From the NCBI GenBank assembly GCA_029237825.1, contig JAQZBQ010000002.1, positions 310,001 through 374,000 on the forward strand: a stretch of 64,000 bases of DNA, in the 5' to 3' direction. The stretch is from Bacteroidota bacterium (GTDB lineage: Bacteria > Bacteroidota > Bacteroidia > B-17B0 > Aurantibacillaceae). Every line of letters begins with the position of its first letter. Position 1 is the stretch's first letter. The position numbers and the translations under genes were made by a program. Below are positions 8,927 to 17,586 of this stretch, piece by piece. The notes beneath the pieces were generated by a model. The model saw only the letters and a list, made by a program, of their open reading frames with translations. It was not told where the DNA came from and ran no database searches.

Positions 8927-9867
8927 AGAAGACCGTTTCTATATGCATTCCTACTTATAAGCAAACTCGATATTTAGAAAGGTGTCTCCGGACCATTCTA
9001 GAACAGAGATATTCTGATTTCGAATTAATTATTTCTGACGACACGCCTGATGATAGTGTTGAAATGTTTATCCGGGGTCAACTCGGAAATTTCCCGTATT
9101 CTTATTACAGGAATAGTCAAGCATTAGGTAGTCCGGAAAACTGGAACTCGGCGATTGGGAAAGCGGGCGGAAAATACATCAAGGTAATGCACCATGATGA
9201 TTTTTTTACCGGTCCTGATAGTTTAGGATTAATGGTTGGGGAAATTGAAAAGGAAAAAGCGGCGTTTATGTTCTGCCAAACGGACGTATGGGATTTGGCA
9301 ACAAATTCGCATAGAATTCACACCATTTCTGATAAGCAATTAAAATTGTTGAAACGGAAACCGCAGTTTTTATTTTTTAAAAATGTAATTGGTGCTCCCT
9401 CAGCAACATTATATTTAAATAATAAATCGTTTCGTTATGATAAACGCTTAAAGTGGCTTGTTGACGTTGATTTTTACATGCAATATCTTTTTCATTCTCA
9501 AAAAATTGTACACTTACCGCTTCCGTTAATTTGTACAGCAACTAATACCGAAGGGCAGGTTACGGTTGATGTGATCAACGACCGGTATGTACAAATTAAA
9601 GAACATGTTTTGTTATTTAATAAAATTTCCGTGTATAAATTAAATGAAAGGGGTTTTATGGAGTTCTTTGATCATTTGTTTTTTAAATATCAGGTAGGGT
9701 CTTTTCAGGAATTGGAGGCAATTGTTCCTGAGGCAATTGAAAAAAGAGCTTTTTATAATCGGGTAATAAGTTCGCTCAACTCTTTTCGCGCCTTCAAACA
9801 ATTTAAGAAACGCTTTTTCGGAAGTCGTTATAATTATTATTATTTTAAAATGGAACAGTATTTATGA
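8923..9867 (+). CDS. glycosyltransferase family 2 protein
   Basis: This 314-aa inverting GT-A enzyme shows the classic order: SICIPTYKQ at residues 5-13, SDDTPDDS at about 38-45 and the metal-binding HHDDFF at about 89-94. ASATLYLNN-like segment APSATLYL (about 157-164) marks the acceptor side. The C-terminal 110 residues are basic and helical and may attach to the membrane. It is translationally coupled on both sides by 4-nt overlaps. The sugar it transfers is not deducible. Confidence 0.87.
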   Translation: MKKTVSICIPTYKQTRYLERCLRTILEQRYSDFELIISDDTPDDSVEMFIRGQLGNFPYSYYRNSQALGSPENWNSAIGKAGGKYIKVMHHDDFFTGPDSLGLMVGEIEKEKAAFMFCQTDVWDLATNSHRIHTISDKQLKLLKRKPQFLFFKNVIGAPSATLYLNNKSFRYDKRLKWLVDVDFYMQYLFHSQKIVHLPLPLICTATNTEGQVTVDVINDRYVQIKEHVLLFNKISVYKLNERGFMEFFDHLFFKYQVGSFQELEAIVPEAIEKRAFYNRVISSLNSFRAFKQFKKRFFGSRYNYYYFKMEQYL

Positions 9868-10751
9868 TAATAGTAAAGTTAATGGGTGGCCTCGGAAATC
9901 AGATGTTCCAATATTCCGCCGGACAACAACTGGCCCATCTTCATCGTACGGAATTGTTAGTTGATACCTCTTATCTTGAGACAGATCCGGAAGAGGCATA
10001 TACAAAGAGAAACTTAGAGCTTGAAGTTTTCAATTTGAAGTTAGAAATAGCAACACAGGAAGATATCGCGCGTTTTAAAATTAAGAGCGCTGGAAAGATC
10101 AGTCGTGCCTTGCAACGGCATTTGCCAATTTTGTGTAACACAGTGTATGCCGCAGAGAGTGGCCTTCATTTTCAAAAGCAATTTTTTAATTTTCCTTTAA
10201 ACACATATTTAGATGGTTTTTGGCAAAGCGAGGAATATTTTAAGGGAATCAGGGCAAATTTGTTAGCTGAGTTCGTTCCTAAGGAGGCAACGGGTCCAGA
10301 AAATCTCGCCTGGATACATAAAATGATATCCTGTGAGTCTGTATCGTTACATATTAGACGTGGCGATTATATTACTTCTCTGTCAGCTCAGCAACATCAT
10401 GGCAATCTCGATATTTCGTATTACCAGCGCGCCGTACGGGTTGTGAAAGATTATTGCTCAAAAGAAATCGAGATTTTTGTTTTTTCTGATGACCTGGAAT
10501 GGTGTAAGGAGAATCTGACATTTGATGAACAAATGCACTTTGTAGATTCAAACCAGGTGAAGAATTTTTATTGGGATATGTTTTTAATGAGTCGTTGCCG
10601 TCATAATATCATAGCGAATAGCAGTTTTAGTTGGTGGGCCGCATGGCTTAATCAAAATGAAAAGAAATGTGTAGTGGCACCTATTCACTGGTTTGCCGAT
10701 CAATCTGTTCGTAATAACAATTTAATTCCTTCAACATGGCATCTGACTTAA
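9864..10751 (+). CDS. alpha-1,2-fucosyltransferase (GT11 family)
   Basis: This 295-aa protein is a family 11 glycosyltransferase, which transfers L-fucose from GDP-fucose in alpha-1,2 linkage, usually to galactose. The diagnostic motif HIRRGDY is present at residues 163-169, preceded by the N-terminal GGLGNQMFQYSAG segment (8-20). A third family motif, IIANSSFSWWAAWL, lies at about 250-263. The length matches bacterial members such as WbsJ-type enzymes. The genes for GDP-fucose synthesis (gmd, fcl) are not in the window, so the donor must be made elsewhere. The gene overlaps the next one by 16 nt. Confidence 0.92.
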   Translation: MIIVKLMGGLGNQMFQYSAGQQLAHLHRTELLVDTSYLETDPEEAYTKRNLELEVFNLKLEIATQEDIARFKIKSAGKISRALQRHLPILCNTVYAAESGLHFQKQFFNFPLNTYLDGFWQSEEYFKGIRANLLAEFVPKEATGPENLAWIHKMISCESVSLHIRRGDYITSLSAQQHHGNLDISYYQRAVRVVKDYCSKEIEIFVFSDDLEWCKENLTFDEQMHFVDSNQVKNFYWDMFLMSRCRHNIIANSSFSWWAAWLNQNEKKCVVAPIHWFADQSVRNNNLIPSTWHLT

Positions 10752-11767
10752 AGGTAAGTTCACCCCAAGTATCGGTTGTTATGTCGGTATACAACGGAGG
10801 GGCTTATTTAAAAGAAGCAATTGAAAGTGTCTTAAATCAAAGCTTTTCAGATTTCGAGTTTATCATTATAAACGATGGATCTGTCGATAATAGTTTGTCG
10901 ATTATTAAGGAATACTCTGACCCTAGAATCGTTCTAATCAATAATGAAACCAATAAGGGTTTAATCTATTCGCTCAATCGGGGAATCACTCAGGCAAAAG
11001 GAGAATTTATTGCCCGAATGGATGCTGATGACATCTGTTTAAAGGATCGCCTTGATTTGCAAGTGTCTGAATTTTTAAATCATCCCGATGCCGTTGTAGT
11101 TGGTAGCGATTACTTTCTTCTAAATGACGGCAAAAGTGTTTCTGTTAAAAATATCAACGATAGTGATTACCAAAAAGCGGTATTGATTTTTGCACCTTGT
11201 TTCTGCCACCCTACCGTGATGATAAGGAATCTGTTTAAGGAAAAGGGTATTATGTATCATCCCGATTTTATACATGCCGAAGATTATAAATTATGGACTG
11301 ACTTATACAATTTAGGATCCTATTTAAATGTTAGTAAGCCTCTTTTAAAATACAGGCATCATCCTTCTCAGATTAGCAACAGGAACAACGAAAGTCAATT
11401 ATCCGTAAGCTGGCGCATCCGAAAAGAATACCTTGATCGTTTAACGTTTTCCTTGTCAGATAAAGAGTTCGCAACAATCAATTTAATCGGTAATAATACA
11501 CCAATTTCATCCATAACTACATTGAAAGAAATTGAAGTTTGTTTACTACGTTTAAATGCCGAGAATGAAAAGAAACAGCGCTTTAACAGGCCATCATTTA
11601 ACAGGTTTTTATTTAAGTTTTGGCTCGATTCCTGCGGAAATACGAATTTAGGCGTATCTGCTTTCCGCCTATTTTTTTCTTCACAACTTGCAAGTTATGG
11701 GAAACTAAGTTTTACTGACAAGAATATTTTTTTAATGAAGTGTTTAATTCGACGGTTCAGGAAATAA
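10736..11767 (+). CDS. glycosyltransferase family 2 protein
   Basis: This 343-aa GT-A enzyme has all the family 2 landmarks: VSVVMSVYNGGAYLKEAI at residues 12-29, IINDGSVDNS at about 43-52, and ARMDADDIC at about 91-99 with the DxD metal site. HPTVMIRN at about 156-163 lies on the acceptor side, followed by a HAEDY motif (about 176-180) containing the likely catalytic base. Its first 16 nt lie inside the fucosyltransferase gene, and its last 11 nt overlap the end of a gene on the opposite strand, an unusual convergent overlap discussed in the findings. Confidence 0.9.
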   Translation: MASDLKVSSPQVSVVMSVYNGGAYLKEAIESVLNQSFSDFEFIIINDGSVDNSLSIIKEYSDPRIVLINNETNKGLIYSLNRGITQAKGEFIARMDADDICLKDRLDLQVSEFLNHPDAVVVGSDYFLLNDGKSVSVKNINDSDYQKAVLIFAPCFCHPTVMIRNLFKEKGIMYHPDFIHAEDYKLWTDLYNLGSYLNVSKPLLKYRHHPSQISNRNNESQLSVSWRIRKEYLDRLTFSLSDKEFATINLIGNNTPISSITTLKEIEVCLLRLNAENEKKQRFNRPSFNRFLFKFWLDSCGNTNLGVSAFRLFFSSQLASYGKLSFTDKNIFLMKCLIRRFRK

Positions 11768-12884
11768 GTTTAGAAAATTCTTGCGCCCAATGATCCCAGT
11801 TCAATTGTTCTTCATACAACTGTCTGGTTCGATTTCTCAATTCAATATAAATTTCCGGTTTAAGGATGAGATTTTCAATTTTCCCGGCATACCCTTTTCC
11901 CTGATCGTTATATGGTAATAAAAATCCGTTTTCACCGTCTTTTAGGTGTCCGGCAACTCCTCCGCTTTCAGCAATTAAAGAAGGAATTCCAAACGCACTG
12001 GCTTCATTAATTACAATTGGTGTACAGTCAAAACGCGTAGGTAATATCAAAAAATGCTGTTCAGTGTAAATGCGTTTCATTTGTTCCTGCCCCACATCGC
12101 TATTCTTATCAATAAAAGGGATTACGTTAATCTTTTCGTTGTTTAATGCAGCCGGTGGTACGCATCCTAAAACCGTAAATTCAACAGGATAGCCTTTATC
12201 TTTTAGGATTTTGTAGGTTTTAAAAGCAATATCACCGCCTTTGGACTCCCAGTAAACACCTACAAAGAACAGGTTCCAAACTGTTGGAATTTCAAAATTC
12301 AATTCCCGTCTTTCAGGCAGCTGTTCAAAATTGGCACCATAAGGAATGGTTTTTACCTGTTGAGGGTCTTTGTGATAATCCTTAATGACAGAATTTTTTG
12401 CCCATTCGGAAGAAACAATAACATATTTGCTCTTTGCTATCGCCAGGCCTTCAATTGCGTTCCCCTCCAAAATTGATTTTCTGGTTAGATTGGAAAGGCT
12501 TTTATGGTATCCCAGGCATCCGGCAAATGTGCCGTCTGTTATATAAATGATGGGAACGCGGGTTTCGACATACGCTATTTCACAGGACGCGGCCGGTGCA
12601 ATGATAAAATCATAGGCACTGTCCTTTAATTTTTTATTGAAAAATTGGGCATATTGTTTACTGACCAGTTTACTATGCCTGTAACTAATACGTTTACCAA
12701 ACAATTTTAAAAAAATCTGATTTAATACCCGTAAAAGGAAGATGGTTTTTTTTGGTTCGTATGGTCCCAGAATATCTACCGAGCCGAGTTTTTTTAACGC
12801 TTTGTATATACTGAAGTGAGTGCCACTCCAAACCTTTTTGTTATTTGGATTTTCAGCTGATAGATATGCAAATTTATATTTCAA
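11757..12884 (-). CDS. glycosyltransferase family 4 protein
   Basis: This 375-aa GT-B protein is one of two genes on the minus strand inside an otherwise plus-strand glycan locus. The nucleotide-sugar binding motif is seen in LPTRFDCTPIVINEASAFGIPSLIAESGG, of which the key part is PIVINEASAFGIP (about residues 290-302) with its E-x7-E-like spacing. A connecting segment WNLFFVGVYWESKGGD (about 204-219) starts the second Rossmann domain. The gene begins 7 nt after the stop of the upstream minus-strand GT2 gene, so the pair forms its own short operon. No donor can be assigned. Confidence 0.87.
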   Translation of the reverse strand: MKYKFAYLSAENPNNKKVWSGTHFSIYKALKKLGSVDILGPYEPKKTIFLLRVLNQIFLKLFGKRISYRHSKLVSKQYAQFFNKKLKDSAYDFIIAPAASCEIAYVETRVPIIYITDGTFAGCLGYHKSLSNLTRKSILEGNAIEGLAIAKSKYVIVSSEWAKNSVIKDYHKDPQQVKTIPYGANFEQLPERRELNFEIPTVWNLFFVGVYWESKGGDIAFKTYKILKDKGYPVEFTVLGCVPPAALNNEKINVIPFIDKNSDVGQEQMKRIYTEQHFLILPTRFDCTPIVINEASAFGIPSLIAESGGVAGHLKDGENGFLLPYNDQGKGYAGKIENLILKPEIYIELRNRTRQLYEEQLNWDHWAQEFSKLIS

Positions 12885-12891
12885 TTTTCCT

Positions 12892-13644
12892 TCAGTTAAA
12901 TAATTTGCGTTTTAAAATACGTAAATTTAATAGGAGGCTCAACCGCGAATAAGGTGGACTGCCATATTCTTTCGCAATATTAAGTTGTTCGATCAGGAAA
13001 CGTGCGTCCTGGCTTCCTGATTTGGAATTTTTGTAGTATCTGAACTGCGCCGCTATTCTATTAATTTTAATAACCTGGCCGCCATTTTTTAAAATCCGAA
13101 GGACATACTCATAATCAAATGCGAATTTAAAGTCTCGGAGTTTACCAATTTTATAGGTGAACTCGGTTTTAAAAAACGATCCCGGTTGCGAAATAGAAGC
13201 ATCGAGGTGAGTTAAAGAATGTAGTGTGAATTCTCCACTTGATGCGTGATTAAGTGTCAAACCGTTTTCATCAATGATCTCAATATCGCCGTAAATATAA
13301 TCCGGCTTGTTTTTTTTAAGGTAATTGGCAATTTCCACAAATCCACGTACATCAATTAAGTCATCGGTATTCAGCCAGGTCCAATATTCTCCGGTGACAT
13401 GCTCCATTCCTTTATTAATGGCGTCATATTGCCCTTTGTCTTCTTCAATCTTTAAAACGTCTATGTGTTGCCTGTAATTTTCTAAAACTTCCCGTACATC
13501 TTTCACCGAGCAATTATCAAATACAATAACCTCAATGTCGATGCCTTCCTGAGCACACGATGTTTTAAGGGAAACTACGTTTTTAATGGTGGCTTCAATA
13601 AATTTAAATTGATTATAAGAAGGAATGATAATTGAGAAGCGCAT
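12892..13644 (-). CDS. glycosyltransferase family 2 protein
   Basis: I place the start at the ATG at 13644, giving 250 aa, because the family's first beta strand (MRFSIIIPSYNQ) begins exactly there and a TATATTTG promoter box lies just upstream. The longer frame reaching 13689 would translate through that box. Motifs are FDNCSVKD (about 51-58) for the first Asp cluster, TWLNTDDLID (about 101-110) for the metal site and SQPGSFFKTE (about 173-182) on the acceptor side. The layout is similar to the WcaA-like transferases of Bacteroidota. It heads the inverted two-gene segment. Confidence 0.88.
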   Translation of the reverse strand: MRFSIIIPSYNQFKFIEATIKNVVSLKTSCAQEGIDIEVIVFDNCSVKDVREVLENYRQHIDVLKIEEDKGQYDAINKGMEHVTGEYWTWLNTDDLIDVRGFVEIANYLKKNKPDYIYGDIEIIDENGLTLNHASSGEFTLHSLTHLDASISQPGSFFKTEFTYKIGKLRDFKFAFDYEYVLRILKNGGQVIKINRIAAQFRYYKNSKSGSQDARFLIEQLNIAKEYGSPPYSRLSLLLNLRILKRKLFN

Positions 13645-13650
13645 ATTATG

Positions 13651-13658
13651 CAAATATA
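13651..13658 (-). promoter_or_regulatory. -7 box TATATTTG of the inverted GT pair
   Basis: TATATTTG is a perfect match to the Bacteroidota -7 consensus TAnnTTTG. Its downstream edge is only 6 nt from the ATG at 13644, so transcription would start at or next to the start codon. No clear TTTG -33 element is seen at the normal distance. Confidence 0.5.
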
Positions 13659-13749
13659 CATTTTTGGAGCGTTTGTTATTAATAGTCATCTGTTTAAAAA
13701 GGCCTGTTTATTTTAAGAATTGCCTCTAATGTTTAGTAATTTTACACTT

Positions 13750-14838
13750 ATGCGGGTTTTACTACTTTCCGATACGTATTCAGAACATACTGAAAAGTGG
13801 GCACTTGGCCTGGCTGCAAATGGAATAGAGATTGGATTATTTAGTTTTAACAAAGCTTCTTATTCCTGGTATTCAGGTCAATCAAATATCACACTCCTGT
13901 TTGAACCTCAGGAAAAACTGAACTCAAATCAAAAATTCGCTTATTTAAAATTCATAGGTCCACTCCGAAAAGCGATCAAACGATTTCAGCCGGATGTGTT
14001 GCATGCACATTACGCTACAAGTTATGGATTGATCGGAGCGCTTAGTGGGTTTCACCCGCTGATTATTTCAGCCTGGGGTACTGATGTCATGAAGTTTCCC
14101 CAAAAAAACTGGATTAATAAACTCATATTAAAATATAATCTGAAGAAAGCAGATGCGATCTGTGCAACTTCTCACACGATTAAAGAGTTTTTAATCCCGT
14201 TAACATCAAAAAATATTCGTGTAATTCCGTTCGGCGTCGACCTTAATATATTTAAAAAGAACGATGTTAAACGCTTATTTGACGAAGATGCTTTCGTAGT
14301 TGGCAGCATTAAGCCCCTGGAACCCCTGTATAATACTGATAAGTTAATTAAGGCATTTCATATATTGGTAACAAAATTCCCTCAAAAGAGATTAGGACTG
14401 ATGATTATCGGGGAAGGTTCTCAGTTAGAGTACTTGAAGAATCTTACCAGTACATTCAATATAACCGATAAGGTGATTTTTACTGGACGGATTAGCTTTT
14501 CTAAGGTTGCCGATTATTTTAATATGCTGGATGTATTGGTAAATATTAGTGATTACGAGAGTTTCGGCGTTTCGGTAATTGAAGCCATGGCTTGTGAAAA
14601 GCCTGTTGTCGCTACTAACACAGGGGGTTTGAAAGAAATTATTGAAAACAGTAAGTTTGGAAGCCTGGTTGAAATTGGGGATGTGGAACAAACAGCCTCA
14701 GAAATAGAAAAGTATCTTTTGGATGAAAAATTCGCTAAGGAAATAGGAATTAATGCAAGAAAAAAAGTAATTGAAAAATACAACTGGGCAAACAATTTGG
14801 TGCAGATGGAAAATGTTTATCAATCATTACTGACCTGA
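13750..14838 (+). CDS. glycosyltransferase family 4 protein
   Basis: The frame is open from 13720, but I start at the ATG at 13750 (362 aa), where the conserved first strand MRVLLLSDTYSEHTEKW begins. A TAATTTTA box sits 5 nt before it. Other motifs are HAHYATSYGLIG at about 96-107, SAWGTDVMKFP at about 117-127, the domain-2 entry VVGSIKPLEP near residue 180, and ESFGVSVIEAMACEKPVVATN at about 277-297 (read as E-x7-E around VIEAMACEKP). Members of this group often transfer hexoses or N-acetylhexosamines to lipid-linked acceptors. It resumes plus-strand transcription after the inverted pair. Confidence 0.88.
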   Translation: MRVLLLSDTYSEHTEKWALGLAANGIEIGLFSFNKASYSWYSGQSNITLLFEPQEKLNSNQKFAYLKFIGPLRKAIKRFQPDVLHAHYATSYGLIGALSGFHPLIISAWGTDVMKFPQKNWINKLILKYNLKKADAICATSHTIKEFLIPLTSKNIRVIPFGVDLNIFKKNDVKRLFDEDAFVVGSIKPLEPLYNTDKLIKAFHILVTKFPQKRLGLMIIGEGSQLEYLKNLTSTFNITDKVIFTGRISFSKVADYFNMLDVLVNISDYESFGVSVIEAMACEKPVVATNTGGLKEIIENSKFGSLVEIGDVEQTASEIEKYLLDEKFAKEIGINARKKVIEKYNWANNLVQMENVYQSLLT

Positions 14839-14839
14839 T

Positions 14840-15802
14840 ATGATTTTAAAAAAAATAGATAACCGCGAAGAATATTGCTCCAGGGCGGAGAATTACATTG
14901 GTGTTTTTGCCAGTGAAAAGTGGTTATCAGTATACGGGCACGAATTAAACATCATTGGGATTTATAAAGATGAGCATCAGTTAATAGGTGGATTTTATTT
15001 TTTAAAAACCAAAAAATTTGGATTGAGTTTTATCAAGTTGCCGCCTTACAGTCCGCATTGCTGCTTGTTTTTTAATTCTGACGGAAAAAATATGTCGTCA
15101 GTAAATAGCTTTTCGAAGGAAATCATGACTGAAGTATGTAACTTCATGGAGTCACTCAAAAGTTCATTGTGCATCATGGCTTTTCCCACGCCTATCATCG
15201 ATCTTCAGCCTTTTATATGGAAGAAATTTAAGGTTATTCCAAATTACACCTATCGGATTAACCTAAAGCAACCACTGGAGATTATTAAATCGAATTTTGA
15301 TCCTAAGAATCGGAACGCCATTAATAAAGCCGTAAAAGAAGGTGTGATCGTTACAGAAAACAGTCTTGGAAGGGAGGAACTGTTTCATTTTTTTCAGAAA
15401 TCACTTCGGTCAGCAAACGCTAATATTTATAAACCCGAGTTGGAAGGTATATTTATGAAGTTTGCTGATTATCAAAATTCTTTTTGTGTTGTTGCCAGAA
15501 AGGCATCAGAAGTAATTGGCGTTGTATTTTGTGTTTTTGATAAGCAAACCTGTTATTATTTATTAGGTGGAGTAGATAAAAGTACGGGGATTGCGGGTGT
15601 AAATAATCTGCTTGTGCAAAAGAGTCTTGAAAAAGCTATGGAATTAGGCTGTTCGGTATTTGATTTTGAAGGTTCCATGTTGAAAGGAGTCGAAAAGTTC
15701 TTCAGAAGTTTTGGTCCTGAATTAGTCCCATATTTCACCGTTAATAAAGCTTCATTGCCTTTAGAAATGATGTTGAAGTTTAAAAAAAGGGAACTGTTTT
15801 AA
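14840..15802 (+). CDS. FemAB-like / GNAT-fold acyl- or aminoacyltransferase
   Basis: This 320-aa protein has the duplicated GNAT fold of the FemAB superfamily. The first half contains a conserved PPYSPHC segment at about 72-78 and the second half a DPKNRNAINKA segment (about 154-164) followed by the core strand-loop ending in LLGGVDKSTG (about 235-244) and a terminal FDFEGSMLKGVEKFF (about 272-286). The last motif, with an acidic residue and a Phe-rich loop, is typical of FemAB proteins found in exopolysaccharide loci. Such proteins add an amino acid or acyl group; the actual substrate is unknown here. The next gene encodes a divergent relative and starts on the last base of this stop codon. 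Confidence 0.72.
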   Translation: MILKKIDNREEYCSRAENYIGVFASEKWLSVYGHELNIIGIYKDEHQLIGGFYFLKTKKFGLSFIKLPPYSPHCCLFFNSDGKNMSSVNSFSKEIMTEVCNFMESLKSSLCIMAFPTPIIDLQPFIWKKFKVIPNYTYRINLKQPLEIIKSNFDPKNRNAINKAVKEGVIVTENSLGREELFHFFQKSLRSANANIYKPELEGIFMKFADYQNSFCVVARKASEVIGVVFCVFDKQTCYYLLGGVDKSTGIAGVNNLLVQKSLEKAMELGCSVFDFEGSMLKGVEKFFRSFGPELVPYFTVNKASLPLEMMLKFKKRELF

Positions 15803-16710
15803 TGCCTTCGTTAGAATATATCAAACATAAGCGTATTGATTTTGATAAGTGGGATACCGCAATCTTTTCCTCCGATTTACCTTTGGTATTTGCACAATCG
15901 TTTTATCTGAACGCAACTTGTCCTCATTGGGATGCATTAATCCTTGGTGATTATGAAAGTGTATTTCCAATTACCTACAAAACCCGCTTTGGATTCAGGT
16001 ATTTGCCGCAACCACCTTTTACTTCTCAGTTAGGCGCTTTTGGAAAAGTAGATCAGGATGTTGAGAAGGTTTTTCATGACTATATTTTGAAAACGTTCAA
16101 GCTTATTGAAGTTGAACTAAATGCCGGAAATCGCCTGAAGTCTGAATTTATTGTTCCTAAAAAAACGTATATCATTGATTATAAATCGGATTTTAAATTC
16201 AATCAAAATACGAAGCGTAATATTTCAAAGGCTCTTGAAAATGAACTTCGTGTTATTGAAGTGCCTTCAAACGAGGCGCTTATTTTATCGAAAAAAATTA
16301 TCAATCCTTTTTTGAGAAAAGAAGTCGCCCTTTCGAAAGAAACCGTCTTATGTTTGGACAGATTGCTGGTAAATGCAATCGCAGAGGGCTGTTTAAAAAC
16401 ATTTAAAGTTGCCGATAATAAAAACGGTATTAGGGCATTAGCACATTTTATTTGCAACGGTAAACATGCTTTGTATCTTAAAGGAGCACTTGTTGATAAA
16501 GGTGACAAATCCGGCAGCATGCATTTACTGTTAAGTCATGCAATTTCAGTTTATAAAGATCAATCCATTTTTTTTGATTTTGGAGGCGGTTCAGGATCAA
16601 AAGGATTGGCTGGATTCTATGAGGGGCTTGGTGGAGTTCCGATGGAATACAGCTTTTTAAGAGTTAACAGGCTTCCACGGTTAATTAAATTTCTTAAAAG
16701 CAAAAAGTAA
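15802..16710 (+). CDS. second FemAB-like / GNAT-fold protein
   Basis: This 302-aa protein is a divergent relative of the gene product directly upstream. It shares the general plan: an N-terminal half with a QPPFTSQLGAFG segment (about residues 66-77), a central basic stretch NTKRNISKALENE (about 135-147) equivalent to the upstream NRNAINKA segment, and a C-terminal FDFGGGSGSKGLAGFYEGLG core, key residues FDFGGG at about 254-259. The same end motif in both suggests a gene duplication with later change of specificity. The two may act on the same glycan or as a heterodimer. The function is inferred from the fold and the neighbours only. Confidence 0.65.
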   Translation: MPSLEYIKHKRIDFDKWDTAIFSSDLPLVFAQSFYLNATCPHWDALILGDYESVFPITYKTRFGFRYLPQPPFTSQLGAFGKVDQDVEKVFHDYILKTFKLIEVELNAGNRLKSEFIVPKKTYIIDYKSDFKFNQNTKRNISKALENELRVIEVPSNEALILSKKIINPFLRKEVALSKETVLCLDRLLVNAIAEGCLKTFKVADNKNGIRALAHFICNGKHALYLKGALVDKGDKSGSMHLLLSHAISVYKDQSIFFDFGGGSGSKGLAGFYEGLGGVPMEYSFLRVNRLPRLIKFLKSKK

Positions 16711-16742
16711 ACGGCTCTTTTTTGTTATTTTTAGCTGTGAAA

Positions 16743-17585
16743 ATGAAGGCTATCGTTTCTCATGATATTGACCATTTATCCCTTTCAGAACATTACCTGA
16801 AGGATCTGATCGTGCCAAAATTTTTTGTTCGGAGTTTTATTGAATTTTTTTCAGGGTTAATATCCTTTTCGGAATTACATTACCGTTTTCTGGACGTATT
16901 TAAAAATCAATGGCAGCATATCGAAGAACTCCATGTTTTTAACAAAGCACATTTTGTTCCCACAACATATTTTATTGGAGTAAATAATGGCATTGGATTA
17001 TCTTATTCAAGGGCGAACGCTGCTATATGGATAAAAAAAATGAAGGAGTTAGGATGTGATGTAGGAGTTCACGGGATTGAATTTGAAAATTTCGAAAAAA
17101 TTAATGCCGAATATTTAATGTTTAAGAATCTCTCCGGCCAAGCTCAGTTCGGTACACGAATGCATTATATTCGCACGAACCCGAATACGTTTTTAAATAT
17201 GTCGGCGGCTGGATATCTTTTCGATAGCAGTGAAATGGGATTTACAAAACCATATAGAATCGGAAATATGTGGGAGTTTCCATTCCAGATTATGGATGGT
17301 TATATCATCGAAAAACCCAAACAGTGGCAAAGTAAAACCTTCAAACAGAGTTGTGAGGAAACACAGCGAATTATTGATAAGGCCTTTAAAGGTAACCTGC
17401 CTTACCTCGGGATCGATTTCCATGACCGGTATTTTTCAGACGCCCATAAGACCTGGAAGGACTGGTATATGTGGCTGATTGAATACCTCGTTAGTCAGGA
17501 CATTCCATTCGTTAATTTCAGACAGGCCATTAATGAACTGGAAGGTAGTCGGAGTTATGTAGAAATTAAAATAAATAAACCCTAA
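16743..17585 (+). CDS. polysaccharide deacetylase-fold protein (HDIDH type)
   Basis: The start is placed at the ATG at 16743 (280 aa), since the first strand MKAIVSHDIDHL begins there; the frame is open from 16722. SHDIDH at residues 6-11 matches the Asp/His metal motif of a branch of the CE4 superfamily that is common in Bacteroidota glycan loci. DVGVHGIEF (about 104-112) and GTRMHYIRTNP (about 134-144) fit the second and third motifs of that branch, and GIDFHDRYF (about 221-229) supplies a late His/Asp pair. It could remove an acetyl group or act on another sugar substituent. It follows the two FemAB-like genes and precedes a GT4 gene. Confidence 0.7.
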   Translation: MKAIVSHDIDHLSLSEHYLKDLIVPKFFVRSFIEFFSGLISFSELHYRFLDVFKNQWQHIEELHVFNKAHFVPTTYFIGVNNGIGLSYSRANAAIWIKKMKELGCDVGVHGIEFENFEKINAEYLMFKNLSGQAQFGTRMHYIRTNPNTFLNMSAAGYLFDSSEMGFTKPYRIGNMWEFPFQIMDGYIIEKPKQWQSKTFKQSCEETQRIIDKAFKGNLPYLGIDFHDRYFSDAHKTWKDWYMWLIEYLVSQDIPFVNFRQAINELEGSRSYVEIKINKP

Positions 17586-17586
17586 G

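Noticed and set aside
11757-13644. Inverted gene pair as a mobile element
   Set aside because: No transposase, recombinase, terminal inverted repeat or target duplication could be seen by eye; kept only as an inversion finding.
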